Below, one piece after another: positions 6,414 to 13,448 of a stretch of 15,422 nucleotides of DNA (the first letter of the stretch is position 1; each line of letters opens with the position of its first letter). The position numbers and the translations under genes were made by a program. The stretch covers positions 1-15,422 of the forward strand of contig PWGE01000075.1 of NCBI GenBank assembly GCA_003554345.1, in the 5' to 3' direction. The notes under the pieces are model-generated. The model had not been told where the DNA came from. It saw only the letters and a list, made by a program, of their open reading frames with translations, and made no database searches. The DNA is from Candidatus Sumerlaeota bacterium (GTDB lineage Bacteria; Sumerlaeota; T1SED10-198M).

Positions 6414-7243
6414 GCATGGAATTGTCATTCATATGCATTAACTTCCGCTCCTATAAACTGGGAAAAGAACTGTTCAACTCATTATGTCCATTATTAAAAG
6501 AAGAGGGAGTGACCTATGAAGCCATCATAATAGATCAGAGTGAAGATGATCAGGAAAGAGAAAAGTTACAGACACTTTCTATTCCCTCTTTGCGAATAGC
6601 CTCTCTGCCAAACCATGGCTTTGGTAAGGGTTGTAATTACGGCGCCTCACTGGCCCGGGGACGGTATCTTTGTTTTTTAAATCCCGATTTGATTTTAAAA
6701 AAATTTGACTGGGAGTCCACCCTGAATGTGTTGAAAAATAAGGGGCACGATATAATGGCAGGAGCCCGGCTTTATTTGCCCAACGGTTCCCTTCAGGTAA
6801 GTACCTGGTGGTTTCCCACCGTCATCACCGAAATCTTGCGCCGGATTGCCAACCGTTTTTCCGAAAAAGGGACTGCCGCCTGGAATTCTTTCCTTCGCTT
6901 TCTGTCCCGAAAACCGCGGAAAGTACCATGGATCACCGGAGCCCTTTTCATAATACCCCGTTCCACTTTTTTTAAGCTCGACGGCTTTGATGAATCCTTC
7001 TTCCTTTATTTTGAAGATATCGATCTCTGTTACAGGGCTAAAAAGAAAGGAATTCTTCGTTACTGGTTACCTTTTATAGAGGCAACTCACCTGGAAAGTG
7101 CTATCACTAAGAAAAATTACCAGCAAAACCGGAATAGATATCGAAACAGCAGAAACCATTACTGGAAAAAGCATTATTCCTCATTTTCCTGCCATTTCCT
7201 GCGGATATCAGAAAAATTATCCGATCTTCCCTTTCTGCGTTAG
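6410..7243 (+). CDS. Family 2 glycosyltransferase (rhamnosyltransferase-like)
   Basis: A 277-residue cytoplasmic or membrane-associated glycosyltransferase with a GT-A fold. It opens with a typical GT2 strand (SFICINFRSYKLG), then has NHGFGKGCNYGASLARGRYL (68-87) and the metal/nucleotide-binding motif NPD (91-93). WITGALFIIPR (174-184) and GFDESFFLYFEDIDLCYRA (192-210) are hallmarks of the WbbL/rhamnosyltransferase-type branch that builds O-antigen or other envelope polysaccharides. The exact sugar cannot be read from the sequence. The start ATG at 6410 overlaps the kinase stop (ATGA); ATG at 6416 is an alternative that removes two residues. It is the last gene of the plus operon, and its stop overlaps that of the convergent gene by 4 nt. 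Confidence 0.88.
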   Translation: MSMELSFICINFRSYKLGKELFNSLCPLLKEEGVTYEAIIIDQSEDDQEREKLQTLSIPSLRIASLPNHGFGKGCNYGASLARGRYLCFLNPDLILKKFDWESTLNVLKNKGHDIMAGARLYLPNGSLQVSTWWFPTVITEILRRIANRFSEKGTAAWNSFLRFLSRKPRKVPWITGALFIIPRSTFFKLDGFDESFFLYFEDIDLCYRAKKKGILRYWLPFIEATHLESAITKKNYQQNRNRYRNSRNHYWKKHYSSFSCHFLRISEKLSDLPFLR

Positions 7244-7710
7244 GTAACAAACTCCCTGGCTGCTTTGAGGAGAAATTCCTCTGTAAAGGGTTCATATACC
7301 ACATGAAACTCCACACCGCCAAATTGATACCATAAAACCAGTTTACCCTGTTTAATCGTCCGTTTTTTCTCCCTGATAACCTTCAAGCGTTCAAGATAGA
7401 AAACTTTAAGAATATTCACATTGTAATACAGGGAAAAGCGGGAGGGAGAGGAAGTAAAATACTCCACCATTTCGCGGGCAATATTTTCCAGGCGTTGCCG
7501 ATCTTTTTTTGCCTGGCGTGGAGAATGACCTTTATGTTTCCAACGCGCTAAATATTGAAGGTCTGATTGTAATTTTGAGAAGCAGGCATAACACAGATCA
7601 AGCCTGGTCTCATCATTTTGCAGAAGAACCGGATGTTCGACCTCTCTGAGAGATGTCTCACATTCCCGACAGTTTACACGTGCCGACGAAAATTGATATT
7701 CCAGTTTCAT
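7240..7710 (-). CDS. Small uncharacterised protein with two CxxC pairs (zinc-ribbon-like)
   Basis: I do not recognise this 156-residue protein. It has CREC (14-17) and CYAC (40-43), spaced as in a four-Cys zinc-binding knuckle, followed by a basic, probably helical middle (about 55-120, many Lys/Arg). The C-terminal part is more beta-like with aromatic residues (KLVLWYQFGGVEFHVVYE, 123-140). There is no signal peptide or membrane segment, so it is probably cytoplasmic. It starts 4 nt after the adenylate cyclase stop and is almost certainly co-translated with it, so a role linked to that signalling protein is possible. It is the last gene of the minus-strand operon and overlaps the opposing glycosyltransferase by 4 nt. 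Zinc binding is inferred from cysteine spacing alone. Confidence 0.7.
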   Translation of the reverse strand: MKLEYQFSSARVNCRECETSLREVEHPVLLQNDETRLDLCYACFSKLQSDLQYLARWKHKGHSPRQAKKDRQRLENIAREMVEYFTSSPSRFSLYYNVNILKVFYLERLKVIREKKRTIKQGKLVLWYQFGGVEFHVVYEPFTEEFLLKAAREFVT

Positions 7711-7714
7711 AAGC

Positions 7715-9334
7715 CTATTTCACCGAATATATTCCAATAGTTTTCCCCCTGCCTCTCAGAGTCTGATGGCCATGAAAATGGAATGTTAAGCGCTCCATTC
7801 CATGACGCTCCAGCTCTTGCAGCGTGGTATCAGCAAGTAAAATCTCATTACTTTTTGCTTCAGAACTTAAACGTGACGCCACATTCACTGTATCTCCTAT
7901 CACGGTGTATTCAATATGACTTTGTGAACCAATATTACCCACAATAGCCGAACCCGAACAGATGCCAATACCCACTGAAAATCTGAGCAATCCCTTATCT
8001 GCAGCATACTGACAGTAATTTTGCATTTCTTCCCGCATATCACAGGCTGTCAGATAAACCTTTAACCCATGATTTTCGTCCTCAATAGGAGCTCCAAAAA
8101 ATGCCAGGAGACCATCACCATAAAATTTATCAATACAGCCATCATACTTGAAAATGATATCAAGCATCCTTTTAAAATACTCATTGAGGGAATCAATCAA
8201 AACCTGAGGATGAGATTCTTCCGCCAGGCTGGTAAAATCACGGATATCGACGAAAAGAACAGACACCTGTTTACGGACACCCCCCATTTCCATCATCCCC
8301 TTTTCCGACATAATCTCAGATACAATCTGGGGCGAAAAGTACCTCTCAAAATTCACTCGTATACGTTCCTCATTCTTAAATCTTTCAAAGAGCCGCCCGT
8401 CCTCAATGATAACGGCCGTTTGATTGGCCAGTATCTCAAATATGGTCACATCTTCCTGGGTATAATGATAGGTACGGGTAATATTATCAACGTACATGAC
8501 GCCAATAACATTTTTCTCAAACGTTATGGGAGAACAAATAGCTGAAATAATATTATGGGACACCACACTTTTCTGGCTTTTAAGTTCATCAAGGTCCAGG
8601 ATATTATCAATCTTTTTAATATTTCCGGTTCGGGCAACTTCCCGGGCAATACTCATGGAGGGGGCACCTGCAGGAACATCTTCATCTATTTGATAACTGA
8701 CCTTTATCCTTAACCGGGGGGGAGAGCCTTCATATAACATGATATACCCACGATCGCAATTCATAACCCGCATCGTAATCTTTAGCATCTCTTCAAGCCG
8801 CTTTTCCAGATCCATATGAGAAACAATGATGGTTGTACTTCGATATAAAGCCTTGAGGCGGGAATAAGCAACTTTCGCTTCCTGAATAGAAGATTCCAGA
8901 CGGGAGATAGTTCTGGTATTAACAGTTGTATCACCAAAAGACGTCTCTTTAAGAGTTTTAAGACGCTGGTTCATGTCTTCCAGTTTCCTGTCAATAATAT
9001 CACTATCCTTCAGAGAAGCAGCTTTTTCCCCTTTTTCATCCGATTTCAAACGAAATATCATGCGGTATTTACTGGCCTGGATCCTGTCTCCCTCCTTCAA
9101 AGGGGTTCGGTCGTTAATAATATATTTATTGAGATAGGTCCCATTGCTGCTGTTGCGGTCTTCTACTTCATATCCTTTTTCTGTCCTCAGGATTTGAAAA
9201 TGATACCCGGAAATACTTTTGTCAGGCAATATTAAATCATTATCCTTTTTTCTGCCCACCTTGAAGAGATCACAGGAAAATTCTATACGTCTTCTAAAAG
9301 AACCGCTGGCCGACTGAACAAATAAAAACGGCAT
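7715..9334 (-). CDS. FHA-GAF class III adenylate cyclase
   Basis: A soluble cyclase of 539 residues, predicted to make cAMP. Residues about 24-95 form an FHA phosphothreonine-binding domain (VGRKKDNDLIL, SISGYHFQI, NSSNGTYLN). A coiled-coil-like linker spans about 112-165. Residues about 170-320 form a GAF sensory domain. Residues about 352-539 are the class III catalytic domain: metal-binding Asp363 (FVDIRDF) and Asp407 (DKFYGDG), adenine-selecting Lys403 and Asp481 (IGDTVN), and transition-state Asn484 and Arg488 (NVASR). All key residues are present, and the Lys/Asp pair favours ATP over GTP. ATG at 9334 has AGGA about 10 nt upstream. The gene lies 18 nt after the GT-C-like gene stop and 4 nt before the CxxC protein. 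The FHA domain suggests input from a Ser/Thr kinase; none is in the window. Confidence 0.93.
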   Translation of the reverse strand: MPFLFVQSASGSFRRRIEFSCDLFKVGRKKDNDLILPDKSISGYHFQILRTEKGYEVEDRNSSNGTYLNKYIINDRTPLKEGDRIQASKYRMIFRLKSDEKGEKAASLKDSDIIDRKLEDMNQRLKTLKETSFGDTTVNTRTISRLESSIQEAKVAYSRLKALYRSTTIIVSHMDLEKRLEEMLKITMRVMNCDRGYIMLYEGSPPRLRIKVSYQIDEDVPAGAPSMSIAREVARTGNIKKIDNILDLDELKSQKSVVSHNIISAICSPITFEKNVIGVMYVDNITRTYHYTQEDVTIFEILANQTAVIIEDGRLFERFKNEERIRVNFERYFSPQIVSEIMSEKGMMEMGGVRKQVSVLFVDIRDFTSLAEESHPQVLIDSLNEYFKRMLDIIFKYDGCIDKFYGDGLLAFFGAPIEDENHGLKVYLTACDMREEMQNYCQYAADKGLLRFSVGIGICSGSAIVGNIGSQSHIEYTVIGDTVNVASRLSSEAKSNEILLADTTLQELERHGMERLTFHFHGHQTLRGRGKTIGIYSVK

Positions 9335-9352
9335 GCCGTATGCATCCTTTCT

Positions 9353-10810
9353 CTACTCATTCTCATTATTTATAATATAACAAAATAAATCATCCTGGTA
9401 AGAAAATTGATAGCCAGCGACCTGCCTGCCTTCTTTCTGAACCTCTTCAATAAGGGTAAGGGGAAACATATCATCCCTTATCCGTCCTTCCTGTTCAACC
9501 GGGAAATTAAAAATAACCTTATATTCAGGATAGCCGTGAAGATATTCCATCAGAAGGCTGGCATTCCATAATCCCTGCCTGTGAAGCTGCGTAAGTACAA
9601 AAGGCTGAAAAACCACCTCTTTTCCAGCCATCAGGAGAACACCACCATCATAACTCACAACCGGATAAGGATACTCATGAATGTCCCTCTCCAGCCTGCG
9701 ATAGGTGAGTATATCTGAAGCTTCCGGACGTCTTCTCCATTCAAACCTTCTCATGAAACAGAGATTTCCCAAAAAAGCAATTAATAATATATATATGACT
9801 GCTTTTCTCCAGCTTCTGGTTTCCCATCCGGCAGCCAGAGATATAACCAGTATCATAGATATATACCATTCCATCAGATAATTCACGGCAGATCCCACCT
9901 TGCTGATGGTCAGAACAAATAAAGTCGCAAAGAATGAGAAAAGTACGATAAGCAGTATCCATTCTTTTTCTTTATAATGCTGTTTCAACAGGCAATATAG
10001 TCCGAACAACCAGGCAAGAATATAGAAGGTTGAAAACCGATACAAATGACGAAACCACACCATCACATTTGACACAAGAAGTTCGTTCCGATTTCCGATG
10101 ACAGTATGCCAGAAAAATTCTCCCCCTGTCAACAGCTGAAAAATTACCAGCAAAATAAAACAACCTACAAGCCAGAAAATAAAGGTTTTTTCCCAGCGGC
10201 GGTTACCGGTAAGTATTCCCCCCAGAAAAATGGCGGCAGGTAAAGGCAAAAGGGTCTGTCGGGTATACACTGCCAGTATCAAAAAAAGGGCGCTCAGGAA
10301 GGGAGGAGCCTTTTCCCAGCGCAGAAAGGTCAGCCCCCCCATAAGAAAAAATAATGCCAGCATATCTACCCGATATAAGCCACTCCAGAGATGAAAACTA
10401 TAAGTTGTCAGCAAAATAAAGGGGAAAATCAATACCATCCTGTTCCTAAGAGGAAATAGAAAAAGGAAAAAGACCGAGAAAAAAACTATCCCCAGGGTGG
10501 CAATAACAGAGACCAGCCGGCCGGTCACAAAACTTATCTCTGCATTTTCAAACAAAGACACTATCACGGGATATACCGGGGGATAATTGATCAAAAGGAA
10601 TGGTGCTTCTTCTACAGAAGAGTAAAGATCAAATACCGACCAGCTATTTTGAAGGAGATAAGCCTGATTCAACACAAAACTTTCGCCATAATCTACCAGG
10701 TAATCAAAACGAACTATAGCAAAAATATAAGAAAAATAATAATATAAATGATACCCCAGAAAAATGATGAGGACGGCATTAAAAAGGTAAAAAAGCAGTT
10801 TTCTCTTCAT
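9353..10810 (-). CDS. Polytopic membrane glycosyltransferase, GT-C/PMT-like
   Basis: A 485-residue integral membrane protein with an N-terminal helix (about 5-32), an extracytoplasmic loop, about ten further hydrophobic helices, and a soluble C-terminal tail (about 360-485). The first loop contains an acidic motif DYGESF (40-45) and NYPPVYP (75-81). This loop pattern is typical of GT-C enzymes (PMT/ArnT/GT39-like), where the Asp/Glu acts in catalysis with a polyprenyl-phosphate sugar donor. LYRVDMLALFFLMGGLTFLR (145-164) also fits that superfamily. Substrates are unknown. The start overlaps the thiL stop as ATGA. It is the second GT-C-like gene in the window, on the opposite strand to the one at 3724-5070. 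Confidence 0.68.
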   Translation of the reverse strand: MKRKLLFYLFNAVLIIFLGYHLYYYFSYIFAIVRFDYLVDYGESFVLNQAYLLQNSWSVFDLYSSVEEAPFLLINYPPVYPVIVSLFENAEISFVTGRLVSVIATLGIVFFSVFFLFLFPLRNRMVLIFPFILLTTYSFHLWSGLYRVDMLALFFLMGGLTFLRWEKAPPFLSALFLILAVYTRQTLLPLPAAIFLGGILTGNRRWEKTFIFWLVGCFILLVIFQLLTGGEFFWHTVIGNRNELLVSNVMVWFRHLYRFSTFYILAWLFGLYCLLKQHYKEKEWILLIVLFSFFATLFVLTISKVGSAVNYLMEWYISMILVISLAAGWETRSWRKAVIYILLIAFLGNLCFMRRFEWRRRPEASDILTYRRLERDIHEYPYPVVSYDGGVLLMAGKEVVFQPFVLTQLHRQGLWNASLLMEYLHGYPEYKVIFNFPVEQEGRIRDDMFPLTLIEEVQKEGRQVAGYQFSYQDDLFCYIINNENE

Positions 10811-11775
10811 GAAAAATGCTTGAAATAATTGTTAAACTCATCGGTTCTTTCGGAACCATGCCATGTAATAATGAAAGGGCGTCCCTGGTAAGAGAGCACT
10901 TTACCGGCGAACAGCAATTCCATTTCAGGCGGGGGTTCTTCTCGAAAAGCCAGTAAAAGCTGATAATCCTCTCCACAGCTAAAAACACTTTGAGCAGGGT
11001 CTATTTTCTGATCCTCAAAGAATGTTTTCACCGATTGAGGAATCAGTTTCTCTCCCTGAATAGAAAGCGTATAGTCCTTTGAACCCATTAATTCCAGAGT
11101 TTCTATGAAACTATCACTCAAATCAACAGAAGCCACAGGAAATCTTCCCAGGCGATGCATAGTCTGCACCACATGGTAGGGCAAAGAAGGGGCGTAATGT
11201 GCCTGTCGAAACCTTTCTTCCAGGGGATGGCGCTTTTTCTTCTCCTGAAGAAAAAGGCCGGCACTGCTTAAACCAAGGGGGCCGGTAAGATACAGTGTGT
11301 CGCCCACCTCTAATCCAGAGCGGGATAACCACGGGGTGTCGCTAACCTTATGACCCAGAACAGTCACGCTCAGACAGAGCTTATCACAGCGAAAAACATC
11401 ACCACCCACCAGATAAGAATCATATTGCTCCAGGACTTCTTTCATACCGGAAAGTACTTTTTTTACGTCCTGCAGGGTATAAGAGAGGGGAATGCCAAGG
11501 CCGAGCACAAAATAATAGGGGGCTAACACCCCCTTTGCCAATAAGTCGCTGATATTTACCAGAAAAGCTTTTTTCCCAACCAGGAAGAGGGAATCCTGAT
11601 CATCAATGCGAAAATGGACATCCTCATATAACACATCACAGGCAACCACCACCTCTTCCAGGTCGGTTAAACAGGCAGCGTCATCACCTATACCCTTTAC
11701 GATATGTGATGAGGAACGGCAAAAATAATGCTTCAGGTAATCTATTATTTCCCGTTCAAGACTCTTGGGTCCCAT
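10807..11775 (-). CDS. thiL: Thiamine-monophosphate kinase
   Basis: Phosphorylates thiamine monophosphate with ATP to give thiamine diphosphate, the active cofactor, in the cytoplasm. The 322 residues are the usual length of the AIR synthase-related ThiL family. Conserved features include GIGDDAA (28-34, Mg/nucleotide Asp pair), DVHF (52-55, normally GVHF), KKAFLVNISDLLAKG (68-82) and LVGGDVF (122-128, normally GGDT, so one conserved Thr is Val here). In the C-terminal half VDLSDSFIE replaces the usual D-SDGL pattern, and SCGEDYQLLLAF matches the family's GGEDYEL motif. ATG at 11775 has AAGG 6 nt upstream and overlaps the end of the HU-like gene by 20 nt. The next gene overlaps as ATGA. The thiamine diphosphate product is also the cofactor of the IorA enzyme at 14022, though they sit on separate transcripts. 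Confidence 0.92.
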   Translation of the reverse strand: MGPKSLEREIIDYLKHYFCRSSSHIVKGIGDDAACLTDLEEVVVACDVLYEDVHFRIDDQDSLFLVGKKAFLVNISDLLAKGVLAPYYFVLGLGIPLSYTLQDVKKVLSGMKEVLEQYDSYLVGGDVFRCDKLCLSVTVLGHKVSDTPWLSRSGLEVGDTLYLTGPLGLSSAGLFLQEKKKRHPLEERFRQAHYAPSLPYHVVQTMHRLGRFPVASVDLSDSFIETLELMGSKDYTLSIQGEKLIPQSVKTFFEDQKIDPAQSVFSCGEDYQLLLAFREEPPPEMELLFAGKVLSYQGRPFIITWHGSERTDEFNNYFKHFS

Positions 11776-12043
11776 TTAAAGCCTTGAGCACATTACGGCC
11801 GGCTCGAAAAAATATCCAGCGCTGAGCCGGAATAGGTACCGGAATGTTTTTCTTCACATTGCGTCCTACTTTCTCACTCCGCCATCTGGCTTCAAATACC
11901 CCAAAGTTTCGAACTTCAATACGTTTTCCCTCGATCAGGGATTCAGTAATTTCTTCAAGAAGCATGTCTACAAGTTTCCTCACTTCTACTTGAGTCATCC
12001 CGAGTTTGTCAGACATCTTCTTAACAAGTTCACTCTTATTCAT
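11756..12043 (-). CDS. HU/IHF-family DNA-binding protein
   Basis: A 95-residue nucleoid protein. The N-terminal dimerisation helices (MNKSELVKKMSDKLGMTQVEV) are followed by RIEVRNFGVFEARWRSEKVG (41-60), the start of the beta arm. The arm itself is GRNVKKNIPVPIPA (60-73), then FFRAGRNVLKAL at the C-terminus. It would bind and bend DNA as a homo- or heterodimer. The conserved intercalating proline of the GRNPKTGE arm tip is replaced by Val63, while length and frame are intact; Pro69 and Pro71 lie further along the arm. The ribosome binding site AGGAGGAG (12051-12058) is excellent, 7 nt from the start, and overlaps the hslV stop. The gene is in a tight operon between hslV and thiL. I cannot assign HU versus IHF more finely. 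Confidence 0.92.
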   Translation of the reverse strand: MNKSELVKKMSDKLGMTQVEVRKLVDMLLEEITESLIEGKRIEVRNFGVFEARWRSEKVGRNVKKNIPVPIPAQRWIFFRAGRNVLKALNGTQES

Positions 12044-12050
12044 TGCATTA

Positions 12051-12058
12051 CTCCTCCT
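12051..12058 (-). promoter_or_regulatory. Strong ribosome binding site of the HU-like gene
   Basis: AGGAGGAG on the minus strand, 7 nt before the ATG at 12043. It rejects the nearby ATG-CAA-TGA three-codon minireading frame as the start and predicts high translation, suitable for an abundant nucleoid protein. It overlaps the hslV stop codon. Confidence 0.8.
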
Positions 12059-12587
12059 ATTCTAATGTTTCCGTAGATATCTGTTCATTGGTATATATAC
12101 AAATATTAGCGGTAATCTTTAATGCTTCCTGCACAATATCCTTTGCTTCCAGAGATGAAAAGCGAAGCAGGGAACGAGCAGAAGCCAGCGCATAGGGTCC
12201 GCCGGAACCAATGGCCACCAGGTTTTCTTCGGGTTCAATAACATCACCTGTACCAGAAATTAAGTAAATATTATCCCTGTCACATACTATCATCAATGCT
12301 TCCAGGCGTCGCAAAGCTTTATCCATACGCCACTCTTTTGCCAGCTCTACAGCAGCTCGTGGCAGATTACCCGACAACTCATTGAGTTTCCCCTCAAATC
12401 GCTCGAAAAGGGTCAGAGCATCGGCTGAAGATCCGGCAAATCCCACAAGCACCTTTCCGTCATATATCCGGCGAATTTTGCGGGCATTGTTCTTCATAAC
12501 CGTATTCCCCAGTGTAACCTGACCATCTCCACCTATGACCGCTTTTCCGTCTTTTACCAGCGCCATAACTGTCGTTGAGCGAAACAA
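12057..12587 (-). CDS. hslV: ATP-dependent protease proteolytic subunit HslV (ClpQ)
   Basis: Threonine peptidase subunit of the HslUV proteasome-like complex, which degrades unfolded and regulatory proteins in the cytoplasm. From the TTG start the protein is 176 residues, close to the family norm. It begins M-F-R-S-T-T-V, then [40 protein letters not shown] and [18 protein letters not shown], all hallmark HslV segments. TTG at 12587 is preferred because AAGGAG (12596-12601) is 8 nt upstream. The ATG at 12695 would add 36 non-HslV residues and has its AGGAG only 1 nt away. The catalytic Thr of the Thr-Thr pair is preceded by a short propeptide, so processing, or use of an earlier residue, would be needed. 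No hslU lies beside it; the next gene is HU-like. Confidence 0.92.
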   Translation of the reverse strand: MFRSTTVMALVKDGKAVIGGDGQVTLGNTVMKNNARKIRRIYDGKVLVGFAGSSADALTLFERFEGKLNELSGNLPRAAVELAKEWRMDKALRRLEALMIVCDRDNIYLISGTGDVIEPEENLVAIGSGGPYALASARSLLRFSSLEAKDIVQEALKITANICIYTNEQISTETLE

Positions 12588-12595
12588 AATATCCA

Positions 12596-12601
12596 CTCCT
12601 T
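12596..12601 (-). promoter_or_regulatory. Ribosome binding site supporting the TTG start of hslV
   Basis: AAGGAG on the minus strand, with an 8-nt spacer to TTG at 12587. It places the start just before the conserved Thr-Thr and gives a normal-length HslV. Confidence 0.7.
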
Positions 12602-12617
12602 TGCTTTCTTGCTCTAA

Positions 12618-12634
12618 ATAACATAGTATGTTAT
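12618..12634. promoter_or_regulatory. 17-bp perfect palindrome upstream of hslV (possible operator)
   Basis: ATAACATA-G-TATGTTAT is a perfect palindrome of two 8-bp arms around one central base. It sits 31 nt upstream of the TTG start in the 138-nt gap between the methyltransferase and hslV. Short odd palindromes of this type are common sites for dimeric regulators. I could not place a convincing -35/-10 pair with it. Confidence 0.4.
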
Positions 12635-12725
12635 CAAGTTCCTGCTGAAAAGCAATGTATTTAATAACTTTTCTTGCCTTTTCAAAACGTTTCATACTCC
12701 TGTTTTGATCACATGACAGGATGGG

Positions 12726-13448
12726 TCACTTCCTGAGTACTACGACTACCTGATAGGCAAACAAAGAGGGAAAAAGAACTGCCAGGAAATATTGAAAGCG
12801 ACAATATACTTTTCTGGTGGGTAACAAAATACGAGCAAAAAAGTACAGAAGAGAACGATGATTAAAAAATAACTTGCCTACATATCTTTTTTTTTCAATA
12901 TGAAAGCCAAGTTCTTTCATTTCTTTTTGAAAAGAGGCAACAGAAAAAAAACGGCAATGAGAGGAATCCCAGATGCCTTCATTTTGACATTCAAAGCTTC
13001 CAAATACAATATTTTTTCTTGATAAAAAGTGCTGGACATTAGGAACACTCAAAATAATCTTTCCCCCCTTTTTTAAATAAGCTCTTATTTCTTTCAACAG
13101 GGCCGGTCCGTTTTTAAGATGCTCATATATGTCACCCATGACGATATAATCGAATGTCCTTCCCCCCAGGGCATCTCGCAAATCAGAAAATCCTTTATAA
13201 TAATCAGCTTCTAAATTAATATAACACGTTTCATCTATTTTGGCTGAGGCTTTTTTGAGGGCTTCGACATTATAATCAATACCTGATACCTGACAATCCT
13301 TATCTTTCTTCAATCTTTCACCCAGATTGCCGGTATCACATCCGATATCTAAAACTGTTGAACCAGGAGATATAAATGAATAGATCCATTCCGGACTATC
13401 CAGATTCCCCTTCTTGAATATGTTATCATAAGAGTTACATTCCCGCAT
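12726..13448 (-). CDS. Class I SAM-dependent methyltransferase
   Basis: A 240-residue methyltransferase with a Rossmann fold. Motif I is VLDIGCDTGNLG (32-43, SAM binding) and the post-I acidic residue is in SGIDYN (55-60). FDYIVMGDIYEHLKNG (99-114) matches the region with D-x-x-E-H seen in ubiG/metW-type and glycan- or antibiotic-modifying enzymes, and KKGGKIILSVPNV (126-138) follows. The C-terminal part is hydrophobic and basic and may contact membrane. The substrate is unknown. ATG at 13448 is chosen because AGGGG (13457-13461) is 8 nt upstream; the ATG at 13466 has no ribosome binding site. It is the first clear gene of the minus operon, 138 nt ahead of hslV. Its start overlaps by 14 nt the end of a pilin-like fragment. 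Confidence 0.85.
   Translation of the reverse strand: MRECNSYDNIFKKGNLDSPEWIYSFISPGSTVLDIGCDTGNLGERLKKDKDCQVSGIDYNVEALKKASAKIDETCYINLEADYYKGFSDLRDALGGRTFDYIVMGDIYEHLKNGPALLKEIRAYLKKGGKIILSVPNVQHFLSRKNIVFGSFECQNEGIWDSSHCRFFSVASFQKEMKELGFHIEKKRYVGKLFFNHRSLLYFFARILLPTRKVYCRFQYFLAVLFPSLFAYQVVVVLRK

Noticed and set aside
8069-8545. Plus-strand open frame of 158 codons
   Set aside because: It lies wholly inside the adenylate cyclase gene on the other strand, has no ribosome binding site and no protein-like motif; a shadow frame.
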